Below are positions 7,740-15,000 of a stretch of DNA of 15,000 bases, in pieces; position 1 is the first letter of the stretch; the number at the start of each line of letters is the position of its first letter. The stretch spans positions 4,802,979 to 4,817,978 of the forward strand of contig CAUJGJ010000313.1 of NCBI GenBank assembly GCA_963170055.1, in the 5' to 3' direction. Below the pieces are notes generated by a model. It saw only the letters and a program-made list of their open reading frames with translations, did not search any database and was not told the origin of the DNA. This DNA comes from Halisarca cf. caerulea. Lineage: Eukaryota > Porifera > Demospongiae > Chondrillida > Halisarcidae. Position numbers and translations under genes: made by a program.

Positions 7740-7796
7740 AACCTCTCTAAACCAAATTCTTTCTTTGGTCCCAAGGGAGTTCGGTTTAGAGAGGTT
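7740..7796. mobile_element. Pogo-like termini forming a 57-base hairpin
   Basis: AACCTCTCTAAACCAAATTC and the inverted right arm (AACCTCTCTAAACCGAACTCC as reverse complement) are 20-bp imperfect inverted repeats around a 16-base centre. AACCTCTCT is the motif at the ends of the elements at 2503 and 2746. Two more AACCTCTCT copies lie just left (about 7693 and 7723), so termini have been duplicated or nested. Confidence 0.5.
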
Positions 7797-7799
7797 ACA

Positions 7800-8230
7800 C
7801 TCTACATTATCACCTCCTAAAACGAGGATACATTAGCAACCTGAACAGATCTCTCTGGCCGCAAGGTGTCTGGAATAGAATAGTTCCACAGTTTGTACGC
7901 ACGTACATACATACGTACACATGAGATTTAATGGATTTGTCTTATAAAACACCCTCAATCAGGTGTGTGTACCAATAGTATGGGAATAAAGTACGTATGT
8001 ACATACGTGCGTAAGTAAATGTACGCAAAAATATGTATGTGTGTATGTATGTACGTACGTATGTGTGTATGTAAGAAGCATGTGTGTATGAAAGGTATGT
8101 ACGTATGTGTGTACATATGTAAGCATGTGTGTATGTAAGTACGTACATACATACGTGTGTACGTAATTATGTGTATATGACTATATGTACATAAGAACAA
8201 CCATAGAATCTGGTGTGCCTTACGTACGTA
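7800..8230. repeat. TACGTATG / TGTGTATG low-complexity field
   Basis: From about 7980 to 8170 the sequence is a degenerate mosaic of TACG, TATG, TGTG and TACA tetramers. Bases 7800-7980 are ordinary sequence with no supported gene. An 18-base word (TAATGGATTTGTCTTATA, 7929-7946) is identical to 1420-1437. Confidence 0.7.
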
Positions 8231-8316
8231 TGTTAAACCTTAACAGGCATTCCGTGGAAATGTCAATCGATAGTTGTAACATTGGAGAATTCAAAAGCAA
8301 AGTTTTAATATAATAG

Positions 8317-8409
8317 ATACGCACACCAATCCAGAAACTCGCGCAACAAAACATCAAAAACAGGTACACACTGGAACTAACAACAGAGACCCAGAGACAG
8401 AGGCGGTGA
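8317..8409 (+). CDS. Possible terminal exon, 30 codons, AATAAA at 8454
   Basis: Plus strand: acceptor AAAGTTTTAATATAATAG (weak tract), then a frame starting IRTPIQKLAQQNIKNRYTLE and ending in a basic QRQRR before TGA at 8407-8409. AATAAA follows at 8454-8459, 45 bases after the stop. No upstream exon on this strand was found, so it may be chance. An imperfect inverted repeat (TGATGTCACAC / GTGTGATGTCA) follows the stop. Confidence 0.22.
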   Translation: MRTPIQKLAQQNIKNRYTLELTTETQRQRR

Positions 8410-8646
8410 TGTCACACTATTGAGGTGTGATGTCAGCATGATTGCGTGTGCAAAATAAATTGATAACAAAGAAGAAAAAAGGTTGAAAAGTGGAGGAAAT
8501 TGAAACCATGCTTAATGGCGATTACAAAGAAGCAAAAATACACATTTAAACAATTTGACATTAACGCAATGAGAAGAGAATAATAATGCGAATGCAATGG
8601 GCAAAGGTGGCTTAATTCTCATTCATACGTACATACTGTATGTACA

Positions 8647-8697
8647 CGTGTGTGTGTGTGTGTGTGTGTATATACGTGTGTGTGTGTGTGTGAGTGT

Positions 8698-8757
<60 letters not shown>

Positions 8758-8790
8758 CGTGTGTGTGTGTGTGTGTGTGCATGTGTGTGT
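8647..8790. repeat. (GT)n microsatellite
   Basis: A GT array with TATATACGT, GAGTGTG and ATGC interruptions, grading into TTGCATGT at the right. Confidence 0.95.
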
Positions 8791-9020
8791 TTGCATGTAC
8801 GTGTTTGCAATTACGTGTTTCTTGTATACAAATATGTGTATGTACAAATACACATACAGAGACATACATACGTACATGTGTACGTAAACACACACAATAA
8901 ATTAGTAGTGCAATGTACACATACAGCCACATTCATGAAAACAAAGGCTAATTTAAGTGTATCCCCTTCCATACACAGAAACATATGTAATTGTGTGTAC
9001 ATTATGAAAGAGGTTCCTAC

Positions 9021-9055
9021 TTGGATGAATGAGAGCATGTTATCCACAGGTTCTT
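9021..9055 (-). CDS. Candidate 35-base exon
   Basis: Minus strand: strong acceptor TTTTTGTTACTCCTATTCAG and donor CAA then GTAGGA. Two frames are open: EPVDNMLSFIQ (entered from phase 1) and KNLWITCSHSS (entered from phase 0, as would follow 9965-10103). The acceptor is among the best in the window. The donor is moderate. Confidence 0.32.
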
Positions 9056-9127
9056 CTGAATAGGAGTAACAAAAATGACACTTCACACGATACAGTGTGA
9101 CTTTGGAATATGTGTGAGCAAGGGACT

Positions 9128-9129
<2 letters not shown>

Positions 9130-9177
<48 letters not shown>

Positions 9178-9195
9178 GTATATGTGTGTTTGTAC

Positions 9196-9227
<32 letters not shown>

Positions 9228-9249
9228 TGTGTATGTGTGTTTGTACGTA

Positions 9250-9282
<33 letters not shown>

Positions 9283-9394
9283 TGTGTATGTGTGTTTGTA
9301 CGTATGTGTGTGTGTGTGTGTGTGTGTGTGTTGTGTGTGTGTGTGTGTGTGTGTTGTGTGTGTGTGTTGTGTGTGTGTGTTGTGTGTGTGTGTG
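9130..9394. repeat. (GT)n block with three copies of a TTGTACGTATGT-centred unit
   Basis: Within the GT array the segment GTATGTGTGTTTGTACGTAT recurs at about 53-base spacing (near 9180, 9232 and 9288, the first as TATATG). Simple-repeat DNA has been duplicated as a longer unit. The right end is GTTGTGTGT variants. Confidence 0.93.
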
Positions 9395-9530
9395 GCCATG
9401 TCAGAGTCTTGTTGAAGGTTCATGCACACATTACACAAGCCTAGTGACAAATTGGCACACCATGCAATTTCTAACAGAAATCCATTCATCCATCCATCCA
9501 CCCTCACATACTGCAGGAAAGTACCCTCTG
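9395..9530. other. Island with minus-strand open frame after a good acceptor
   Basis: Minus strand: acceptor GGGTACTTTCCTGCAG (ending near 9512) opens a frame starting YVRVDGWMNGFLLEIAWCAN that continues to the GT array without a good donor. Part of it is encoded by a CATC tetranucleotide stretch (9482-9500). A coding role is possible but weak. Confidence 0.2.
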
Positions 9531-9689
9531 CACACACACAAGAACATGCATATGTACATACATACGTATGTACATATATACATAACATGTATACACATAA
9601 CAACACAAGTGCATATATAACATGTGTATATACGTATGTACAGTACAAGTATGTACATACATATGCATGCAAGCATAGAGCCGCACAAG

Positions 9690-9861
9690 TACGTATATGA
9701 TGCAATTTACAAATCCATACAATTCAGCCACATATGAGAAAGCAATACATGCTCAGGAAAACCCCAATTGCACATTGCTCCTGGTAGATTGCTGTGGAGA
9801 CAGCTCCACAATTGCCTTGCACGCACTCACACACACACATACACACATACACACACACACG

Positions 9862-9901
<40 letters not shown>
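9690..9901. other. Island with open frames on both strands, then (CA)n at 9833-9901
   Basis: Plus strand: the frame starting MMQFTNPYNSATYEKAIHAQ is open from 9697 into the CA array. Minus strand: acceptor GAGCTGTCTCCACAG precedes a frame containing IYQEQCAIGVFLSMYCFLIC, stopping at 9724. Only one strand can be right and no decisive donor or polyadenylation signal was found. Confidence 0.2.
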
Positions 9902-9903
<2 letters not shown>

Positions 9904-9964
9904 GAGACAGACACCCCACATGTAGCAATTTACACTTTATGAAAATTGAACAAAATGGCTTCAC

Positions 9965-10103
9965 TTGATATGCCCTACATGGCAGCCTATTCATAGACTG
10001 GGTCATGTTACTCTGTCCATCCAATACAAAACAGAAGTGTTTGTTCTCCACAAGTTGAAGAAACGCCCTTTCAGGAACTATGCAGAGTGCAGTGTTGAAG
10101 TGA
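9965..10103 (-). CDS. Candidate 139-base exon (HFNTALCIVPERAF...)
   Basis: Minus strand: a strong pyrimidine tract acceptor (TTCCCTTCCTCTCCTTTGAAG) and donor CAA then GTGAAG. After one completing base, 46 codons are open, starting HFNTALCIVPERAFLQLVEN and ending NRLPCRAYQ. It enters from phase 2, which agrees with the small candidate exon at 11255-11284, and ends in phase 0. Three cysteines suit an extracellular protein, as does the signal-peptide exon at 14440, but no fold is recognised. Caveat: the plus strand also has a long open frame here (RLGHVTLSIQYKTEVFVLHK onward to TGA at about 10134). Confidence 0.35.
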
Positions 10104-10246
10104 CTTCAAAGGAGAGGAAGGGAAGCCAAATGAGTACATGATCTAGCCACTTGTCACGCTTACAGGCCCCTGACTAGAAGAGGGAACTCCCGGAACCTTG
10201 TGGTGTTAAGTTTTCCTGCTTCTCACTTTCTTCCAACAAATCAACC

Positions 10247-10554
<308 letters not shown>

Positions 10555-10620
10555 AGTCCCCCTACTTTCCGCAGTAGTTGTCATTCAAACAAACTTGCAA
10601 TATCCTACTGTACACTGTAC

Positions 10621-10690
10621 TACTGCTCCCTCACTTTATCCGCAATTTTATCCAGAATGGATGTGTGCGGATAAGTGAGGTCTGACGGTA
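10621..10690. mobile_element. Short palindromic pogo-like element, 70 bp
   Basis: The left arm TACTGCTCCCTCACTTTATC-CGC faces a right arm whose reverse complement is TACCGTCAGACCTCACTTATC-CGC. They share CCTCACTT(T)ATCCGC. TA lies at both outer edges. It is probably a deleted miniature element; its TIR is close to, but not the same as, those at 1961 and 2746. Confidence 0.5.
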
Positions 10691-11050
10691 CCTACATCTG
10701 ATGTCTACATACAATGGCCGTACACAACAAGCATACATTCCCCAGATTAAATAAGACTACCTGATACATTCAGTATATTCAGAGAACACTTATTTACACA
10801 AGTAACCACAAATACGGAAGCACGTGCACACGTATGTACATACGTGTACGTATGCACATACATCGGACCATTCACATTCACATTAACTTAACTTGAGTAT
10901 TCTAAAAGGCAACGTCTCACATACGTACAACAGAATCACACACTGCGAGTTCAACACTAAACAAAGCTAAAAACTTTTGCACATGTTCATAGAAATTACA
11001 TATGTACTTCAACTGTTTTTATTCACTTCAGCACATGAGGAAACTGTTAG
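10691..11050. other. Intervening sequence, no supported gene
   Basis: Ordinary AT-rich sequence with a TACGTATGCAC cluster at 10825-10862. A donor-like CAG/GTAGTC on the minus strand near 10760 has no convincing exon. Confidence 0.4.
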
Positions 11051-11254
11051 CAACTGCTTAGCCAAAGCACGTACATGCATACGTACGTATATACGTATGC
11101 GTGTGTGTACAAATACACAAGTGGTTGGTAGTACAACAGGTGCGGTAGTGTGCACGCTGCATCATGAAATACTCAATCCTAATGCTGGATGTCGTATGTA
11201 CGTATGTACGTACATATACCCTTCCTTGAAGACATTTCCAAATGTAGAACTTAC

Positions 11255-11284
11255 TTACATGCGTAACATGCAAAAGAAGTTATA
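11255..11284 (-). CDS. Candidate 30-base microexon
   Basis: Minus strand: a perfect donor GTAAGT (11249-11254) and acceptor TATGTGAGTTCTCATCAG. The only frame that stays open across the donor reads ITSFACYAC after one completing base and ends in phase 2, as required by 9965-10103. Very short, so chance cannot be excluded. Confidence 0.25.
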   Translation of the reverse strand, partial: YNFFCMLRM

Positions 11285-11474
11285 CTGATGAGAACTCACA
11301 TACACACTCACAGAAGCAAACAAGAACTACAAAATATCACTGAATATCACAACAAGAAACACACAAATTGGGCTTTGAATTACACACGCATATATTTTCA
11401 TACAGGGCAGCAATGAACACCCTGGGTATATACGTACATACATCACACACACATTATTGGAGGCTCATCTTTCA

Positions 11475-11605
11475 GTTTTAGTAGCTAGAGGACTTAACAG
11501 ACAAAGAAGTGTTGATCAACCAAATGGCCGACCCGACTTGATTTTGGTCAGCCATATTCATGTTTTGTTTGGAAAATGACAGATCACAGACTGCTATTTC
11601 TAGCC

Positions 11606-11700
<95 letters not shown>

Positions 11701-11800
11701 ATGGTTCTACCTACACTGGTCGGAGGTGGTCGGGTCTAACCAACAAAATTCATGACCAACCACCTCTAACTTTTCAGAAACCAGAGGATTTGAAATCACA
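11475..11800. mobile_element. Probable dispersed-repeat remnant split by (AC)n
   Basis: Left part 11500-11608 and right part 11700-11775 share GACCCGAC/GTCGGGTC-type words, and the right part folds on itself (GTCGGAGGTGGTCGGGTC near 11719 with GACCAACCACCTCTAAC at 11754-11770). The GGTGGTC / GACCACC motif resembles termini of pogo-like elements. A pure AC array (11609-11698) sits between. An exact element boundary is not visible. Confidence 0.3.
11609..11698. repeat. Pure (CA)45 microsatellite
   Basis: Ninety bases of CA without interruption. Confidence 0.97.
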
Positions 11801-11953
11801 GTAATCAAGTCTTCCTCCAAACCTGGTTTTCATGATCGAAACACTTCATTAGCCTCATGTCTAGTCTCAGTACTTTGATAAAAGCCTTTGCTGATGTTTT
11901 TGGTGAATTGATTGACTTGATTACCACCTTGAAAGATTACCTGGGCAGAACCC
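11800..11953. other. Island with protein-like frames on both strands, one internal stop
   Basis: Minus strand: after GGGTTCTGCCCAG the frame VIFQGGNQVNQFTKNISKGF and onward runs 36 codons, meets TGA and stays open in the same frame for another 40 codons. Plus strand: MSSLSTLIKAFADVFGELID and onward is open to the CA array. This could be a decayed coding segment or part of a dispersed repeat. Confidence 0.22.
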
Positions 11954-11959
11954 TCACAC

Positions 11960-12015
<56 letters not shown>

Positions 12016-12032
12016 GCATGCACGCACGCACG

Positions 12033-12075
<43 letters not shown>
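11954..12075. repeat. (CA)n microsatellite with GCACGCACG segment
   Basis: CA array with CGCATGCACGCACGCACGC and CGCGCG interruptions in the middle. The CpG-bearing part adds strictly alternating purine-pyrimidine sequence. Confidence 0.93.
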
Positions 12076-12077
<2 letters not shown>

Positions 12078-12303
12078 CAATCTTTCTACACGCATACGTA
12101 TCTGCATACACATGACATACACACACCATACAATAACACACAGTCAGTGAATCGCTTCATGCAGTGAGCATGCATAATGTGACCATTAACCGTAAAAAGC
12201 TACTTAGCGAAACTCACACACACTGTACTTTTCTGTTTGCACCATATCAACAACTCCCTATCATGCAAGTTTGTACATACATACATACATACATATGACC
12301 TAC

Positions 12304-12334
12304 TTACATTTGCTGTGGTCCACATATATACCTC
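12304..12334 (-). CDS. Weak 31-base exon candidate
   Basis: Minus strand: a strong donor AAT then GTAAGT, with a modest acceptor GTATTTCCATGTTAG. Two frames are open (REVYMWTTAN or VRYICGPQQ). It borders the degenerate tandem repeat below. Included only because of the donor. Confidence 0.15.
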
Positions 12335-12348
12335 ACGACTAACATGGA

Positions 12349-12573
12349 AATACACCTCTCTACAAAGACTATGTACCTGTCACAAAGAGCCAGAGCGTGC
12401 TATTCAATAGTACTAAATTCACCTGTGTACAAAGACCACCTGCCACAAAATATGTACAAGGGTGTGCTATTCAATAGTTCTGAATTCACCTGTGTATAAA
12501 GACCACCTGCCTCTACGATAATCAGAGATGGCTTTCAATAGCTCCAAGTTAACCACCACACAAAGACCATATG
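12349..12573. repeat. Degenerate 64-67-bp tandem repeat, about 3.3 copies
   Basis: TGCTATTCAATAGT at 12398 and again at 12465, with TGGCTTTCAATAG near 12529. Each is followed by AATTCACCTGTGTA-AAAGACC or a relative. CAAAGAC repeats at the same pitch. Copies 1 and 2 are closest. Confidence 0.7.
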
Positions 12574-12589
12574 TATGTGCATATTTCTA

Positions 12590-12885
12590 TAGAGGCCCCA
12601 TTGTCCTGGTCAGTGCAGCAAACTGTATACAGGAAGACAAGCAGACACTGAGGAGGACATTCAAACAGCCACATTGACCCAAACAGCGAAACATACAAAT
12701 GGCAATATCGCAGTTGACTGTTAAGGACTGAGGTAAAGATATCTTCCAACTGAATACAAAGCTTCAAACAGATGTGAAATCGGAGCTGGGGATTCCTGAG
12801 AATGCATCATTCAGCAGGCATCAACTAAGATCGCATCTCCAAACACTTTCAAAAATAAAAAATGAACTCATCTCAAATGTAAAGA
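12590..12885. other. Unique island with a decayed or spliced coding frame
   Basis: One plus-strand frame (codon positions as 12600, 12603 and so on) is protein-like across the island but broken by TGA at 12657 and 12729. The last segment, from 12732, starts GKDIFQLNTKLQTDVKSELG and contains SKIKNELISN before a donor-like GTAAAG at about 12880. The minus strand is also open (12767 to 12549, Cys-rich). This could be an exon with an acceptor near 12732 or a pseudogene fragment. Confidence 0.25.
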
Positions 12886-12886
12886 T

Positions 12887-13078
<192 letters not shown>

Positions 13079-13339
13079 TGACCCAGGCACTTTAAAGCAC
13101 CCATGATAACATCTTATGAAAACCACCACGGTGGCTAGAAAAACTGATTCACATAGGGACAGCATCCCTGATGCCCAAGACAACTGATTTATGCAGTTTA
13201 ACACTTTTCTCATGTACTAAACTACAAATCTATGCAGACATCAGACATCTAAACAAACATGTCACAACAGCTCAGTGATATGTGTGTGTATGCACATATA
13301 AAAGCATGTACGTACGTACGTACGTACACATGTCCATGT

Positions 13340-13500
13340 GGCCAGGGAGATTTGAAACAACGGTACAAGTCGGAAAAGCCCATCAAAAGCAGTGTCAACC
13401 ACGAGCCACATGCGTTACTTCTCACCGGTGTTGTCTCCGCGAATTGGGAGTTCAGCAGTTGCGAGTATGGCAGGGTGGCTTAACCATAACGCATGTAAGT
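13340..13500. other. Relatively GC-rich unique island, few stops in either direction
   Basis: Several frames on both strands lack stops here, for example CGQGDLKQRYKSEKPIKSSV on plus and FAETTPVRSNACGSWL on minus. Base composition is more balanced than the surroundings. I could not identify it. It could be an exon or part of a dispersed family. Confidence 0.25.
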
Positions 13501-13747
13501 TGGAGGCACTCTCCCCTTACACTGCTACCAATACTAACCACCCTATATTACCCTACAACTACCCATGTTTGCACATGAGGCCGCTGGAGTCACAGCCAAA
13601 AAGTAAACGAGGACATTAAATACGATCACAAACATTGAACAGTTCACCCAAAAATGAGTCCCAATACATGCAGACACAAACAGGGCGGAACACATTCACT
13701 CATATAGTGTGGAACTCTTGCTTAGTGAGTACCCGGTTCAACACACA

Positions 13748-13953
13748 TTCTTGGTTAATACACACTCCTGGCTAGTACAGACTCCTGGATAGTACACACT
13801 CCTGGCTAGTACATACTCCTGGATAGTATACACTCCTGGTTATTACACAGACTCCTGGATAGTACACACTCCTGGCTAGTACATACTCCTGGATAGTACA
13901 CACTCCTGGCTAGTACATACTCCTGGATAGTATACACTCCTGGTTAGTACACA
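13748..13953. repeat. 17-bp minisatellite, 12 copies with 34-bp alternation
   Basis: Units of CTCCTGGATAGTACACA alternate with CTCCTGGCTAGTACATA, giving a 34-bp higher-order period. A CTCCTGGTTAGTACACA variant closes each of two longer blocks (13833 and 13937). One unit is 19 bp; the first is degenerate. Confidence 0.95.
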
Positions 13954-13954
13954 G

Positions 13955-14206
13955 TAGTACTGATAAAATACAAGTACTGAACCTATACCCCATTTGAGGT
14001 GCACATCAAGCAAGTTCTACCAAAGACACTCTAACAACAGCACCTATAGTACTCGTCTCGCCACGTGGACAAGTTTACAATCCACTTACAAAATTATCTC
14101 TTTATCTGCTTTCACAGCTACTGATCTTTTGTGAGTACCTACTCATTGACCTACTCTCTTCAAGGTGAACCACTTGGTACATGAACACGGTAGACAAACG
14201 AAAAGA
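13955..14206. other. Putative first-intron sequence of the minus-strand gene
   Basis: On the minus strand a perfect GTAAGT donor motif occurs at about 14089, but no open exon in phase 0 could be fitted between it and the 14212 donor. Nothing else is supported. Confidence 0.3.
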
Positions 14207-14212
14207 ACTCAC

Positions 14213-14440
14213 GTTAGCCAGGCATCCTGAATAACATCGCAGGAGCGCCACGGTCGAATCGATGCTGGAGGAGACGATCGGAGCTGTGCCTCCCTCCTGA
14301 CTAGTCCTGCACTCCACTCCAACCAGATTCTCGCTGGGACAAAACTCCGGCTCAATTTCTAGAGGAGACGGCCGAGAGTTTTCTATACAGCCGAAAAGAA
14401 GTGACGCCGCCAAGAAGACGACTCTCATCCTGCAACCCAT
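14213..14440 (-). CDS. First coding exon of a secreted or membrane protein (signal peptide)
   Basis: The ATG at 14440 has a good context (A at -3, G at +4) and an in-frame TGA 75 bases upstream (14516-14518), so the start is well fixed. The first residues, MGCRMRVVFLAASLLFGC, form a classic signal peptide: basic start, hydrophobic core, small residues near a likely cleavage site. The mature part has five more cysteines' worth of spacing typical of extracellular proteins (CPSENLVGVEC, LLRCYSGCLAN). Exactly 76 codons precede GTGAGT, a perfect donor (14207-14212), giving a phase-0 intron. Reading through the donor adds 36 codons to a stop, which I consider intronic. RCYSGCL faintly recalls the cysteine-rich start of anosmin-like proteins, but this is too little to name it. 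Downstream exons should lie to the left. Confidence 0.6.
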
Positions 14441-14751
14441 AGTTGCAACAGCAGGCGTAGCGTCCGCAGTATTCGAAGCGATTCTCTTGTAAAACTTGGG
14501 ACTAAAACTCGCCCTTCAGAACGCTTTCTTTGATGAATCTCTTGCGAGTTGACAACTATCTTGCGATTCGAGGTGATTTCGATTTCGCTAATGAAGCCAC
14601 ACGGAGCACAGGAAATTTCATCACTGTAGGTTCTATAATTATACCGTAAATATAGACTATTGTACTAATATAAAATAGCAATAAATACTTAATTTATATA
14701 GAATACTAGTTTAGGCATAGTCTTATTCTTCATTCAGTGTGCTAGATAACG
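14441..14751 (-). promoter_or_regulatory. Upstream region of the 14440 gene
   Basis: This 311-base gap is the presumed 5' UTR and promoter of the signal-peptide gene. It is AT-rich at 14630-14710 with TATA-like words on both strands, none clearly placed. It becomes GC-richer towards the ATG. Confidence 0.35.
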
Positions 14752-14761
14752 TCATGCAAAT
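14749..14761 (+). promoter_or_regulatory. Overlapping CRE half-site and perfect octamer motif
   Basis: ACGTCA (14749-14754) overlaps ATGCAAAT (14754-14761), the exact POU/Oct octamer. It lies about 310 bases upstream of the 14440 start. Its function is inferred from sequence match only. Confidence 0.3.
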
Positions 14762-15000
14762 CCGCCGTACACGTACGTAGATACCAAGATTTCATCATTT
14801 GGCCCACAGTGCTCGCGGCCGAAACGGAAGCGAAGCCTTTCTATAATAGTATGATGCTTATTGATCCTTACACCAGCCTTTATTCTCTCTACTTGAATAT
14901 ATGGCCTCGCAAGACACACTCTAATTTTCAAGCCTTCTTTCCTTCCAACAATTCTATGTTTTCTTTTTAATTTCTTCTCGCACATGTTTTGGCTATAGTC
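14752..15000 (-). CDS. Open frame running off the window, basic protein C-terminus?
   Basis: Minus strand: the frame is open from the window edge through a Met at 14985 to a stop whose last base is 14752 (at least 82 codons). It is rich in Lys and Arg near its start (CEKKLKRKHRIVGRKEG) and ends DEILVSTYVYGGFA. It is the longest non-repeat open frame in the window. Competing reading: on the plus strand an excellent acceptor (TTTCATCATTTGGCCCACAG, ending 14808) opens frames including CSRPKRKRSLSII before GTATGA. I do not recognise either product. Confidence 0.3.
   Translation of the reverse strand, partial: DYSQNMCEKKLKRKHRIVGRKEGLKIRVCLARPYIQVERIKAGVRINKHHTIIERLRFRFGREHCGPNDEILVSTYVYGGFA

Noticed and set aside
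8100..8200. Telomere-like or satellite array in the TACG/TATG field
   Set aside because: There is no fixed unit. The tetramers are mixed without period.
14102..14212. Continuation of the signal-peptide frame to a 112-codon protein
   Set aside because: It requires ignoring a perfect GTGAGT donor at a codon boundary, and the added residues look non-conserved and lack cysteines in keeping with the first part. It is not strictly excluded.

Overview
This is nuclear DNA of a eukaryote, most likely an invertebrate animal. The sequence shows GT-AG splice signals, small exons, AATAAA signals, short non-autonomous DNA transposons with TA target duplications, and very dense (CA)n/(GT)n microsatellites. 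I cannot fix the taxon. Compact introns (about 40-190 bases where I can model them) would fit a sponge or another marine invertebrate, but that is inference. Nothing bacterial, organellar or viral is visible, and I see no rRNA, tRNA or CRISPR array.

Layout. Bases 1-1030 are unique sequence and read as the 3' end of a plus-strand gene: four or five short exons with agreeing phases, a stop at 991-993 and AATAAA at 1012-1017. Bases 1200-1270 hold a cluster of promoter-type words. From about 1290 to 13080 the window is dominated by fourteen (CA)n/(GT)n blocks, separated by islands of 100-500 bases of ordinary sequence. The islands carry pogo/Tigger-like miniature elements, four minisatellites (30, 59, 12 and 17 bp units), a (GA)30 tract and many copies of the self-complementary words TACGTA and GTAC.

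Several islands contain splice-flanked open segments on the minus strand (3311-3345, 3387-3449, 3535-3555, 4326-4431, 6173-6217, 6916-6930, 9021-9055, 9965-10103, 11255-11284). At the right, 14213-14440 is a convincing first coding exon on the minus strand, with a signal peptide and a GTGAGT donor. The simplest reading is one or more minus-strand genes of tiny exons running leftwards from 14440, with introns swollen by microsatellites. I could not join all segments into one phase-consistent transcript, so they are separate low-to-moderate confidence entries. Bases 14752-15000 carry a further minus-strand open frame that runs off the window.

Long open frames consisting of His-Thr or Cys-Val repeats are translations of the CA/GT arrays and are not annotated as genes. 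I recognised no protein family with confidence, so all gene symbols are empty.
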